Shown: positions 11,351 to 19,579 of the stretch, piece by piece
Numbering within the stretch: the first letter of the stretch is position 1
Layout of the letters: every line of letters begins with the position of its first letter
NCBI GenBank assembly: GCA_026647215.1
Contig: JAPKHC010000013.1
Span: 1 to 64,000 of the forward strand
Direction: 5' to 3'
DNA length: 64,000 nucleotides
Source: F1-120-MAGs118 sp013360535
GTDB lineage: Bacteria; Planctomycetota; UBA1135; GCA-002686595
The notes under the pieces: generated by a model
Told to the model about the DNA's origin: nothing
The model's database searches: none
Seen by the model: the letters and a program-made list of their open reading frames with translations, nothing else
Translations under genes and position numbers: made by a program

Positions 11351-13750
11351 TCACGGCAAGAGCTCGACTCGCAGGGCGTTGCTCGTGTTCATGTCGAGCA
11401 ACGAGCACAGTCCGAGCGGGTCGCGGTAGATCACCTGCAGGTTCAGCGTCCGGCCGGGCTGCACGAGCGGCAACATCGGCAGACCGACTCCGAAGTCGAG
11501 CGTGCCCAAGGCGTCCGGCGCCCCGGCGGCGAGGCGCACCTTGTTCCCGGCGAGGCAGAACAGGCCCTCGCGGAAGGGCAGTCCGAAGCTGCCGTACATC
11601 GGCGCGCCCGAGCAACCGAGGATCGCGGTCGAAGGCACCGGCAGGCCGTGGACGACGAGCTGCAGGTCGTTCGCCGACACGCTGGCCGAGCCGCTGGCGA
11701 CGAGCAGGGCGCCACGGCCGCTCGAATTGCGACAACCTTCGCCAGTGTCGCGCGCGCTCCGGTTGTCGCAGGGGCACGCGGCGCCGGTGCCGTCGCCGAG
11801 GCAGAAGATCGTGCCGACGGTGGCGGGCAGGTGCTCGACCGTTCCGCGCGTGAAGACGGTTTCCGAGGAGCCGCCCGCTCCGGAGCGTTGGTACACGAGG
11901 AACACCGCCGTTCCCGGATCGTCGACCGCGAGCTGGCTGCCGTAGTCGAGGTCGTCCACGGCGCCGGCGAGGTTGACGATCTTCTCCCACGTGGCGCCGC
12001 GGTCGGACGTGCGCGTGAACTGGATGTCGAGCGGCTCGGAGACGCCGATGCCCTCGTACACGTTGGTCACCGTGCCCCAGGCGGCGACGAACACGTCGCC
12101 GTCCTCGACGCCCGTCGTCGCGGCCTGCACGAGCCGCGGCTCGCGCACTGTGATGCGCGTGTCGGTGATGTTGGAGATGTTGCGCGGCGTGTCCCAGCTC
12201 GCGCCGCCGTCGAAGCTCCGCCGCACGTAGAAGTTGTAGTTGGCGAGGTCGGTGTAGCGTGCGAGCGGACCGTTCCAGGTGTAGCACCAGCCGAGCGCGA
12301 CGAAGCTCCCGCGCAGGATCGCGCGGTGCGCGTTCGAGTCCTCGATCGGGTTCACCTGCGTGCCGAGCAGCAGGTCGCCGGGTCCGGCGGTCGGCGTGTT
12401 CGTGCTGAAGTTGAGCGTCGGCGCGGCCGCGACGGCGGCGGGGTCGAGGGACAGGCTCAGCTTGCCCCGCACGTCGGAAGGCCCGCCCTCGTCCTCGATG
12501 CCCTCGCGCCAGAAGATGAAGAGCGCCGGGTCGATGCCGTTGGGCGTCTGGCGCACGAAACGCACGCGCTTGGAGTTGGGGATCAGGTCCGTGAGCCGCG
12601 TGCCCGCGCTCCCCGAGAGCTGCTCGGGCGGGCCGGAGAGCTGCGGCTGGTCGAACGGGAAGCAGTGGTACTGGATCGTCTTGCCGAGCAGCACGTCGTT
12701 GATGCCCTTGGACTCCTCGTAGGCGACGATCGCCTTCCACGTCGTGCCGTCCTGCACGATGTGCAGGTTCGCGCGCGTGGCGAAGTGGTTCTCGAGCTGT
12801 CCTGCGGGTCCAAAGTTGTGGATCGCCTCGCCGGGGTTGGACGCGTCGTACTCGCTCTGGTTGGAGAGCGGCGCGCGGTGCAGGCGCAGGTCGAGCGGGT
12901 TCGCCGCGATGTCGGCGGTCCACGTGTACCAGATGTCGGTGCCCTTGTTCGCGACGGCGCCCGAGCCGCCCTCGCCGGGACCGTCGGCCGAGCCGAGCTT
13001 CAGGCCCTCGGGATCCTCTTGCCAGGTGACGAGCCAGCGCTTGCCCGCGCCGCGCACCGAGTCCTGCTTCGCGTCGCGCTCGCCAAACGTGAGCTGCAGC
13101 GGCGGGTTGGCGACACCGCGCGTCCACGACGTCCCGCCGTCGAGCGAGATCGCGGCCCAACCCCCGCGGAACGGGACCTGATGCGAGATCGGGTAAGTCG
13201 CGAGGTCGGGATAGGTGACCGTGCCCTGCACGGAGTTGTACCCCGAAGCGCCGAAGGTCCAGCCGGGGGCCGGAACGTAGGCGCCGATCCAGGTCACGAC
13301 GAGGATGTCGCCTGCCGCGAAGACGTTGGGCTTCTCGCAGTCGCCCCAGTAAGGCTCGAGCGCGCCGTCCGCGTCGAGGTCGACCAACGAGGAGTAGGTG
13401 GAGGCCGAGCGCGAGAGGTTCGCGGGCGCGCTCCAGCTCGCGCCGCCGTCGGTCGAGATTCGCGCGAACACGTCGCGCGGCAGGTACGTGCCGTCGCGCG
13501 GCGCCCAGACGCTCTCGGTGTGGTTGGCGTCGGAGTAGACGCTGACCAGTCGTCCGTCGCGGGCTCCGCCGGTGGTCTTCACCAGCCGCACGAGCTTGCC
13601 CTGGATCGCGGAACCACCTGGCGAGCCACCTCCGGAGAGCTCCGTCGACAGTTCGAGCGGGGACGAAAAATTGGTCTGCGACTGGCCCCATGCGCCGGGC
13701 AGCACGTTCGCCAGGATCGCCACCACGACGCCGATGCCAAGGCGCGACAT
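11351..13750 (-). CDS. Secreted BNR/sialidase-like repeat protein with planctomycete-type C-terminal module
   Basis: A 799-residue exported protein. A signal peptide (MSRLGIGVVVAILANVLPG, cleavage near GAWGQ) starts at an ATG preceded by the strong ribosome-binding site GAGGAGG, which fixes the start. Asp-box motifs of the BNR/sialidase propeller fold appear at least four times, for example STDGGASW, SLDGGTSW, SFDGGASW and SDRGATW. The last 150 residues form a separate module beginning CLGDGTGAACPC and ending in a beta-rich segment. I recall similar modules at the ends of many planctomycete secreted proteins and suspect a sorting or anchoring role. Catalytic sialidase residues could not be identified, so enzymatic activity is not claimed. 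Confidence 0.8.
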   Translation of the reverse strand: MSRLGIGVVVAILANVLPGAWGQSQTNFSSPLELSTELSGGGSPGGSAIQGKLVRLVKTTGGARDGRLVSVYSDANHTESVWAPRDGTYLPRDVFARISTDGGASWSAPANLSRSASTYSSLVDLDADGALEPYWGDCEKPNVFAAGDILVVTWIGAYVPAPGWTFGASGYNSVQGTVTYPDLATYPISHQVPFRGGWAAISLDGGTSWTRGVANPPLQLTFGERDAKQDSVRGAGKRWLVTWQEDPEGLKLGSADGPGEGGSGAVANKGTDIWYTWTADIAANPLDLRLHRAPLSNQSEYDASNPGEAIHNFGPAGQLENHFATRANLHIVQDGTTWKAIVAYEESKGINDVLLGKTIQYHCFPFDQPQLSGPPEQLSGSAGTRLTDLIPNSKRVRFVRQTPNGIDPALFIFWREGIEDEGGPSDVRGKLSLSLDPAAVAAAPTLNFSTNTPTAGPGDLLLGTQVNPIEDSNAHRAILRGSFVALGWCYTWNGPLARYTDLANYNFYVRRSFDGGASWDTPRNISNITDTRITVREPRLVQAATTGVEDGDVFVAAWGTVTNVYEGIGVSEPLDIQFTRTSDRGATWEKIVNLAGAVDDLDYGSQLAVDDPGTAVFLVYQRSGAGGSSETVFTRGTVEHLPATVGTIFCLGDGTGAACPCDNRSARDTGEGCRNSSGRGALLVASGSASVSANDLQLVVHGLPVPSTAILGCSGAPMYGSFGLPFREGLFCLAGNKVRLAAGAPDALGTLDFGVGLPMLPLVQPGRTLNLQVIYRDPLGLCSLLDMNTSNALRVELLP

Positions 13751-13908
13751 GGAAGCCTCCTCAAGGAACGGAAACGACTTTCTCGCTTGGTTCGCCGCTG
13801 CGTCGACTTCGACGGAGAGGCTTGGGCAAGCCGTCCCAACCGAGTGCGTACCGGAGGCCTTCGCTCCGGCCTCGCTGCGCCGCAGGTCCCTTGTGGGTAG
13901 AGCGAGGC

Positions 13909-15174
13909 TCAGGGCCGCGCGCGTGCGGCGGAAGTGACGGCGTGGAAGGCCCAGCCGTCGAAGTCGCGGCGCGGGACGGTGCGTTGCCATCCGGTCGTGT
14001 CGGTGGAGGGCGTGTCGATCCCCTCAGGGATGCGGTAGCCGCCGAACCAGCGGAAACCCCGCGAAGCATCGAGCCATTGCGCGATCGGGCCCGAGCTCGG
14101 GGCGCCGCGCAGGTCGAGCCAAGCGTCGTGGCCGAGGGCGCGCGCGAGGTCGTGCTCGATCGAACCCGCGGGCGCAGCGGGAACGTGGTACGTGCGGAAC
14201 TGCCACTGGTTGTCGGGCGTCGTGTCGAGCGCCTGGAACTCGCCCTCCCCGAAAGCGAAACCGAGCGCGTAGTAGCGCGGCCCTAGCGTCTCGGCGAGGC
14301 AGCCGCCCATGCCGGTCTCCGCTGTGCCCGCGTAGTCGAGCGGACCGCGTGTGATGTGCAGATCGTGGGCCCACACGACGGCACGTTCGTCGGGGCCGAG
14401 CTGCAGGAGCAGCATCTCCGCCATCGCACGATCGCGGCCGCCAGCGGAATGAAACATCGCGTGAGCGCGCGAAAGTTCGGCGAGGCGCAGCGCGAGTTCC
14501 GGGGCGTCGCTGGCGGCGCGCACGTCGCGTTCGAGCGCTTCGAAGTCCGTGCGCAGTCGCAAGTAGGGATCGGGATCACCTTTCCACAGCTCGCCGACGG
14601 CCGGCTCGAGCCGCGCAGTCCAAGCCTTCAGTCGTGCGGGGAGCTCGCCGGCCTCGGCGCCGAGCAACTCCGCGATACGCGCGACCGTCGCGCTCGGATC
14701 CTGCACGTCGACACCGATGAAACGTACGCGCTCGCGCCCGGAATGCGCGAGATTCCACGCACGCAGCTCGCGCAGGAGCTCCGCGTTCTCCTCGACGGCC
14801 CAGATCAGCATGCCCAGGCCCTTGATCGCCGCCTCGAGATCGTCGCTGGAACCAGAAACGTACTCATCGCACGCGCGCGCCCGCGACGCGCTCGCTTCGT
14901 ACGCCACCACGCGCACTCCGCCGTCGCGCACGAGCGCCAGCGTGAGCTCGCGCTTGAGTTCAAACGCCTCGTGCTGCCCGTGGGTCGCCTCGCCGAGCCC
15001 GATCACGCGCGCCTCACGCGTCGCGCTCACGAAGCTCGCCGCCGCACTTTCGATGTTCCCGAGCGGAACCGCCGCCTGCTTGAGCCATCCGTCGACATCC
15101 TGCGGCGCCTCTGCGGTCGTCGAACATGCGCTCAACGCGACCCACGACAACACTGCGAGCAACGAGTTACGCAT
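13909..15174 (-). CDS. Erythromycin esterase-like lipoprotein
   Basis: A 421-residue exported protein of the EreA/ChaN-like erythromycin esterase superfamily. The N-terminus MRNSLLAVLSWVALSACS is a lipoprotein signal with the lipobox LSAC. Family motifs are present: GLGEATHGQHE with the catalytic-type His, VVAYEAS, and VVWAHDLHI. Most chromosomal members are not antibiotic-resistance enzymes and their substrates are unknown, so a resistance role is not assumed. The ATG overlaps the upstream GNAT stop by 8 bp, so the two genes are probably co-expressed. Confidence 0.88.
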   Translation of the reverse strand: MRNSLLAVLSWVALSACSTTAEAPQDVDGWLKQAAVPLGNIESAAASFVSATREARVIGLGEATHGQHEAFELKRELTLALVRDGGVRVVAYEASASRARACDEYVSGSSDDLEAAIKGLGMLIWAVEENAELLRELRAWNLAHSGRERVRFIGVDVQDPSATVARIAELLGAEAGELPARLKAWTARLEPAVGELWKGDPDPYLRLRTDFEALERDVRAASDAPELALRLAELSRAHAMFHSAGGRDRAMAEMLLLQLGPDERAVVWAHDLHITRGPLDYAGTAETGMGGCLAETLGPRYYALGFAFGEGEFQALDTTPDNQWQFRTYHVPAAPAGSIEHDLARALGHDAWLDLRGAPSSGPIAQWLDASRGFRWFGGYRIPEGIDTPSTDTTGWQRTVPRRDFDGWAFHAVTSAARARP

Positions 15175-15967
15175 GGAGCGGGCCCTGCAGGTGCTGGATT
15201 TCGAAGACGAGCGAGGCGCCGGAGGAGAGGAGCAGGCGGGCGGAGGGTTCGTCGCGTTCGAGGACGAGCTGGAGGTAGGCGCGGTCGACGGGGACGAAGG
15301 CAAGGAGCTGCTCGAGCACAGCGCGAGAGCAAGCTGGGTCGCGAAGGCGGAAGGGGAAGCAGCCGGGGAAGTGCGGATCAAATGGCGCGAGCGCGATGGG
15401 GGAGCCGTCGCGCTCGAACAGGAGCAGGCGTGTCGCGGGTTTGGCGCGGTGGCGCGCGAGCAGGCCGGAGGGGACGTCGAACTCGCGCTCGAGAGTGGCA
15501 TCGGAGGATGCGGGCGGTTCGGAGCAACGCAGCGTAGGGCTTGCCGGAAGCGGAAGGCCCGCGGGAGCGGGGACACGCAGCACCCACGTACGGAAATCGG
15601 GCTCCATGCCGAGTGAGCGGTAGAGCGCGATCGCGGGCACGTTGTCGAGCTTGACGTTGAGTTGCCACGAGCTGCAGCCGCGCGCGGCGAGGCGGCGGCG
15701 CAGCTCGTGCATGAGCTCGCGACCGAGGCCCTTGCCGCGCGCCTGCGGTCCGATGACGACGTGGCGCACGTAGCCCGACGAGGCGAGCGCCTGCGCGTAG
15801 CCGTAACCGACAACGGCGCCGTCGAGCTCGAGGAACACGAGGTCGGGGCCCATGTTCGCGAGCCACTCCGCGGGCGCGGGCAGCGGGTCATTGACGCCGA
15901 GCTCCGGGAAAAGCCGCGCGTAATCGGCAAAACGCGCTTCGTTCGCCTCGAGCCAGCGGATCTGCAT
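15167..15967 (-). CDS. GNAT family N-acetyltransferase with extended C-terminal half
   Basis: A 266-residue protein. The N-terminal 140 residues are a GNAT domain with the acetyl-CoA loop QARGKGLGRELM and the NVPAIALYRSLGM segment. The C-terminal half (about 150-266) may be a second, degenerate acetyltransferase fold; no clear motif is seen. An ATG seven codons farther upstream exists, but this start lies 7 nt after a TAGTCT -10-like element, which would place transcription next to it. The stop overlaps the esterase ATG. Substrate unknown. Confidence 0.82.
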   Translation of the reverse strand: MQIRWLEANEARFADYARLFPELGVNDPLPAPAEWLANMGPDLVFLELDGAVVGYGYAQALASSGYVRHVVIGPQARGKGLGRELMHELRRRLAARGCSSWQLNVKLDNVPAIALYRSLGMEPDFRTWVLRVPAPAGLPLPASPTLRCSEPPASSDATLEREFDVPSGLLARHRAKPATRLLLFERDGSPIALAPFDPHFPGCFPFRLRDPACSRAVLEQLLAFVPVDRAYLQLVLERDEPSARLLLSSGASLVFEIQHLQGPLHA

Positions 15968-15974
15968 GGCGCAG

Positions 15975-15980
15975 AGACTA
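15975..15980 (-). promoter_or_regulatory. -10-like TAGTCT upstream of GNAT gene
   Basis: Minus-strand TAGTCT ends 7 nt before the GNAT ATG at 15967. It abuts the repeat arm at 15983, so the repeat supplies the sequence just upstream of this promoter. Confidence 0.4.
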
Positions 15981-15982
15981 GT

Positions 15983-16034
15983 CCGCATTTCTCACCAGAA
16001 TCCACTGCGGCCGCGCTATCTCGGCACATGCGGC
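15983..16034 (+). repeat. Single arm of the 48.6-kb inverted-repeat element
   Basis: About 50 bp starting CCGCATTTCTCACCAGAATC and continuing through GCGGCCGCGCTATCTCGG is nearly identical (a few substitutions) to the left arm and adjacent inner sequence of the element at 48630-48812. The opposite arm is not found here. It lies in the divergent gap between the GNAT and dapE genes, so it may affect their promoters or be a decayed copy. Confidence 0.75.
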
Positions 16035-16091
16035 GCGCTTCGGAGCTTCTCGATCCGCGAAGACCTCTGGCGAGCCGCCGCGCGCGCGGCG

Positions 16092-16097
16092 TAGGCT
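16092..16097 (+). promoter_or_regulatory. -10-like TAGGCT of dapE (leaderless)
   Basis: TAGGCT ends 7 nt before the GTG of dapE; no ribosome-binding site is visible between them. Confidence 0.4.
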
Positions 16098-16104
16098 CTG
16101 CGGC

Positions 16105-17121
16105 GTGGGCATCTACGAACGGCTGTGCGATCTGGTGGCGATCCCGTCGGTGACGGGGGACGAGAAGGACTACGGCGACGCGCTGGCGCGTGAGCTCGAG
16201 GCGTTGGGGCTCGGTGTCGAGCGGCAGGAGCTCGCGCCGGGGCGCTTCAACGTGCTAGCGCGCGGCGCGAATCCGCGTGTCGTGTTCTGCACGCACCTCG
16301 ACACGGTGCCGCCGTTCTTCGGGCCGCGGCTCGAGCGCGAGGCGGTGCACGGGCGTGGCTCCTGCGATGCCAAGGGCCCGGCGCTGGCGATGATCGAAGC
16401 CGCGCGCGCGCTGCTGAAGGACGGCGAGGACCGCATCGGCTTCCTGTTCACGTGTGCGGAGGAAACGGACTCGGCCGGAGCCGCGCTCGCCAACGCGAAG
16501 CTCGCCGAGCCGTGGCGTCCGGCGTTCACGATCGTCGGCGAACCGACGGAAAACCGCTTCGCTGGCGCGCACAAGGGTGTCTACAAGGCCGAGCTCGTCG
16601 CGCACGGAGTTGCGGGGCACAGCTCGCAGAACGTTGGACCCAGCGCGGTGCACGAACTCGTGCATGCGATCGAGAAGCTGCTCGCGACCGACTGGGGGCG
16701 CCACGCGCTGCTCGGGCCGGGCACGCTCAACATCGGCACGATTTCCGGTGGCGTCGCGGCGAACGTCGTCGCGGACCGCGCGATCGCGAGCCTGCTCCTG
16801 CGCGCCGTCGAGCCGCCGGAGACGACCGAACGCAAGCTGTGCGCGTGCCTGAGTCCGCACGTCGAGCTGATGAAGCCCTACAAGAGCTACGGTCCGATCG
16901 AATTCCACGTGCCGCACGGCCACGAGCCGATTCCGGTCGCGTTTGGCACCGATGCGCCGCACCTGTCGCGCTGGGGCAAGCCGCTGCTCTATGGGCCCGG
17001 TCGCATCCTCGACGCGCACACCGACCACGAGCTCGTGACGAAGCGTTCCTTCGAGCAGGCGGTCGCCGATTACACGACGACGGCGCGCGAGCTGCTGGCG
17101 CGCGCGGAGGTGGTGCGATGA
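16105..17121 (+). CDS. dapE: M20 deacylase, probable succinyl-diaminopimelate desuccinylase
   Basis: A 338-residue M20 metallopeptidase-family hydrolase. Metal ligands are visible in CTHLDTVPP (His), HGRGSCDAKGP (Asp bridging two metals), CAEETDS (catalytic Glu and ligand) and ILDAHTDHE (final His). The family includes ArgE and DapE, hard to separate by sequence; the 4-bp ATGA overlap with dapD strongly favours N-succinyl-LL-diaminopimelate desuccinylation for lysine and peptidoglycan synthesis. The GTG start follows a TAGGCT -10-like element at 7 nt. Confidence 0.82.
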   Translation: MGIYERLCDLVAIPSVTGDEKDYGDALARELEALGLGVERQELAPGRFNVLARGANPRVVFCTHLDTVPPFFGPRLEREAVHGRGSCDAKGPALAMIEAARALLKDGEDRIGFLFTCAEETDSAGAALANAKLAEPWRPAFTIVGEPTENRFAGAHKGVYKAELVAHGVAGHSSQNVGPSAVHELVHAIEKLLATDWGRHALLGPGTLNIGTISGGVAANVVADRAIASLLLRAVEPPETTERKLCACLSPHVELMKPYKSYGPIEFHVPHGHEPIPVAFGTDAPHLSRWGKPLLYGPGRILDAHTDHELVTKRSFEQAVADYTTTARELLARAEVVR

Positions 17122-17906
17122 GCGAGCGCCTCACCGGGACGGCGCTGCTCGAGGCGCTCGAACAGGGCCGCGTGCGTGTCGCCGAGCGCGGCGCGGACGG
17201 CGCGTGGACCGTGCACGCGTGGGTGAAGGAGGAAATCCTCGCTGTTTTCCGCGCTTCGCCGCTCGTCGAGAGCTCTGCGGGCTCGCTGACGTTCGTCGAC
17301 AAGCGCGACATCGGCCCACGTTCATTCTCGCTCGCCGACAAGGTGCGTGTCGTGCCCGGTGGTTCGTCCGTGCGCCGCGGCGCGTACCTCGCTCCGGGCG
17401 TGATCGTGATGCCACCCGCCTACGTCAACGTCGGCGCCTTCGTCGACGAAGGCTCGATGGTCGACAGCCACGCGCTGGTCGGTTCCTGCGCGCAGATCGG
17501 CAAGCGTGTGCACCTCTCGGCCGCGTGCCAGATCGGCGGCGTGCTCGAGCCCGCGGGCGCGCGCCCCGTGATCATCGAGGACGACGCCTTCGTCGGCGGC
17601 AACACCGGCGTGTACGAGGGCGTGCTCGTGCGGCGCGGCGCCGTGCTCGCCTCGGGCGTGATCCTGTCGGCGAGCACCGTGGTCTACGACGTGCCGAACC
17701 GGCGCGAGCTGCGCGGCTCGCGCGAGGCGCCGCTCGAGATCCCCGAGAACGCGGTGGTCGTGCCGGGCACGCGTGCGATCGCGCGCGACGGTGTGGCCGA
17801 TTCCTGGGCGATGCTCCACCACGTGCAGATCGCCTGCGCGGTGATCGTGAAGTACCGCGACGCCAGGACCGACCGCGCCACGGCGCTCGAAGAGGCGCTG
17901 CGTTAG
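17118..17906 (+). CDS. dapD: Tetrahydrodipicolinate N-succinyltransferase
   Basis: A 262-residue acyltransferase that adds succinyl from succinyl-CoA to tetrahydrodipicolinate, the step that commits lysine synthesis to the succinylase branch. The middle is a left-handed parallel beta-helix of hexapeptide repeats, including GAYLAPGVIVMPPAYVN, GAFVDEGSMVD and VIIEDDAFVGGN, all typical of DapD. The ATG overlaps the dapE stop (ATGA), so the two act in one operon. It is followed after 43 bp by a DUF1028 gene that appears to have its own promoter. Confidence 0.93.
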   Translation: MSERLTGTALLEALEQGRVRVAERGADGAWTVHAWVKEEILAVFRASPLVESSAGSLTFVDKRDIGPRSFSLADKVRVVPGGSSVRRGAYLAPGVIVMPPAYVNVGAFVDEGSMVDSHALVGSCAQIGKRVHLSAACQIGGVLEPAGARPVIIEDDAFVGGNTGVYEGVLVRRGAVLASGVILSASTVVYDVPNRRELRGSREAPLEIPENAVVVPGTRAIARDGVADSWAMLHHVQIACAVIVKYRDARTDRATALEEALR

Positions 17907-17935
17907 AGCCTCCAGACGAAAACGAGCTTCTGGCG

Positions 17936-17941
17936 TAGGAT
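17936..17941 (+). promoter_or_regulatory. -10-like TAGGAT of the DUF1028 gene
   Basis: TAGGAT ends 8 nt before the ATG at 17950. No -35 match is evident. Confidence 0.4.
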
Positions 17942-17949
17942 TCGGGAGC

Positions 17950-19470
17950 ATGAAGCTCCTCCCCCGAGTCGCTTTCCTCGCCGCCGCGTTCGTCGCTTCG
18001 GCCTCGCCGGCCTTCTCGACCTGGTCGATCGTCGCGGTCAACACGCGCACGCGCGAAGTGTGCGTCGCCGGCGCGACTTGCCTCGCGAACTTCAACCTGC
18101 GTCTCAACCTGCCGGTCGTGCGGCCCGGATTGGGCGGCGGCGTGTCGCAGGCGCTCGTCGACACCACCGGCGCGAACCGGCTGGCGATCTGGAATGGTCT
18201 CGCGAGCGGCCTCACTCCGCAGCAGATCCTGCAGCAACTCTCCGGACTCTCGCTCTTCCAGCAGCGCCAGTTCGGCATCGTCGACTTCGACAATGCCCCG
18301 CTGACCTTCACCGGTTCGCAGACCGCCGCCGCGAACCTCGGTGTCGCCGGTGTCGACGGCGAGTGGCGTTACGCGATCCAGGGCAACATCCTGATCGACA
18401 ACCAGGTCGTGTTTGCGGCCGAGCAGGCCTTCCTTGGCACGTCGGGCGACATCGGGCAGAAGGTGATGGCCGCGATGGAGGCCGCGCGCTTCTGGGGCGG
18501 CGACGGGCGCTGCTCGTGCGATCTCAACCAGCCGACCTCGTGCCCCGTGCCGCCGCCGGAGCCGTTTTTCAGCGCCTACACGGGCTTTTTCCTGATCGCG
18601 CGCGTCGGCGACACGGGCGGCTCGCTGTGCAATCCGAGCGCGGGTTGCGCGCAGGGCCAGATGTACGCGGCGTTCAACGCGATCGGCAATCCGACGACGC
18701 CCGATCCGGTCGTGCGCCTGCGTGCGCTGTACGACACGTGGCGAGCGGCGCTCGCGGGCCGGCCCGATCACATCCGAAGCGAAGTGCTCGCCGACCGAGC
18801 GGCGCTGGTCGCCGATGGTCGCTCGCGGGCGGCGGTCACGCTCGTGCTGCGCGACGTCGAAGGAGCGCGGCTCGCGAGCGGCGGGGCGGCGGTCACCCTG
18901 CAGGCCGTGGGAACGGCGGCCGCGAGTGCGAGCGCCGTGCTCGACAACGGCGACGGCAGTTACTCGTTCGAGCTCGCGGCGGGCACGAGCGCGGGCCTCG
19001 CGCGCTACCGCATCGTCGTCAACGACGGCGTGTCGCCTGTGCAGCTCTATCCCGACCTCACGCTGCGCGTCGACCCGCTCGTGCCGTTGCATGCCGGTTT
19101 CGACTCGATTTCGGCCGCGAATCCGCGCCCGGTGCCGCTCGTCGTCAACGCCGGGGCCGACACGAACCGTCGCGTGCTGCTGCTGCTCGGCACGAACGCC
19201 GGCACGAGCCCGGGTTTCCCGCTGGGGACCACGACGCTGCCGCTCAACGCCTCGCCGCTCCTGCGCCACACGCTCACCAACGCCGGTGGAGCGTCGCTCG
19301 CGGGCACCTTCGGTGAGCTCGATCCGACGGGCCACGCCCAAGCCTGGTTCACTCCGCCGCCCGAGCTGCTGCCGTTCCTTGCCGGCACGCGCGTCGAATG
19401 GTCGGGCGTCGTGTTCACGCCGACGGGTCGCGTCGCGCTGCCGCTCGCGGGCTTCGACGTGCTGCCCTGA
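17950..19470 (+). CDS. Secreted DUF1028 protein with C-terminal Ig-like region
   Basis: A 506-residue exported protein. The signal peptide MKLLPRVAFLAAAFVASASP is followed directly by STWSIVAVNTRTREV, the conserved start of DUF1028, a family with an Ntn-hydrolase-like fold and no settled activity. DUF1028 covers about residues 22-260. Unlike typical members it contains a Cys-rich insert (CSCDLNQPTSCP, and CNPSAGC nearby). Residues 280-500 form beta-rich domains, the first with the VLADRAALVADGRSR and DNGDGSYSF signatures of invasin/Ig-like folds. It follows dapED by 43 bp but is likely transcribed separately. Confidence 0.85.
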   Translation: MKLLPRVAFLAAAFVASASPAFSTWSIVAVNTRTREVCVAGATCLANFNLRLNLPVVRPGLGGGVSQALVDTTGANRLAIWNGLASGLTPQQILQQLSGLSLFQQRQFGIVDFDNAPLTFTGSQTAAANLGVAGVDGEWRYAIQGNILIDNQVVFAAEQAFLGTSGDIGQKVMAAMEAARFWGGDGRCSCDLNQPTSCPVPPPEPFFSAYTGFFLIARVGDTGGSLCNPSAGCAQGQMYAAFNAIGNPTTPDPVVRLRALYDTWRAALAGRPDHIRSEVLADRAALVADGRSRAAVTLVLRDVEGARLASGGAAVTLQAVGTAAASASAVLDNGDGSYSFELAAGTSAGLARYRIVVNDGVSPVQLYPDLTLRVDPLVPLHAGFDSISAANPRPVPLVVNAGADTNRRVLLLLGTNAGTSPGFPLGTTTLPLNASPLLRHTLTNAGGASLAGTFGELDPTGHAQAWFTPPPELLPFLAGTRVEWSGVVFTPTGRVALPLAGFDVLP

Positions 19471-19579
19471 CGGCCAAGGCGAGCGGCGATGCCGGCGCAG
19501 GTGGGCGCTGGCGGTTTGGTCGGCTTCGTTTACAGTCGAGCTCCCGCACCGAGCTTCCTTCGGGCCGGACGCTGCCTTC

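Noticed and set aside
13909..15174. Esterase-like gene as an antibiotic-resistance gene
   Set aside because: Family members in chromosomes are mostly of unknown function and no mobile element is near; resistance cannot be inferred.
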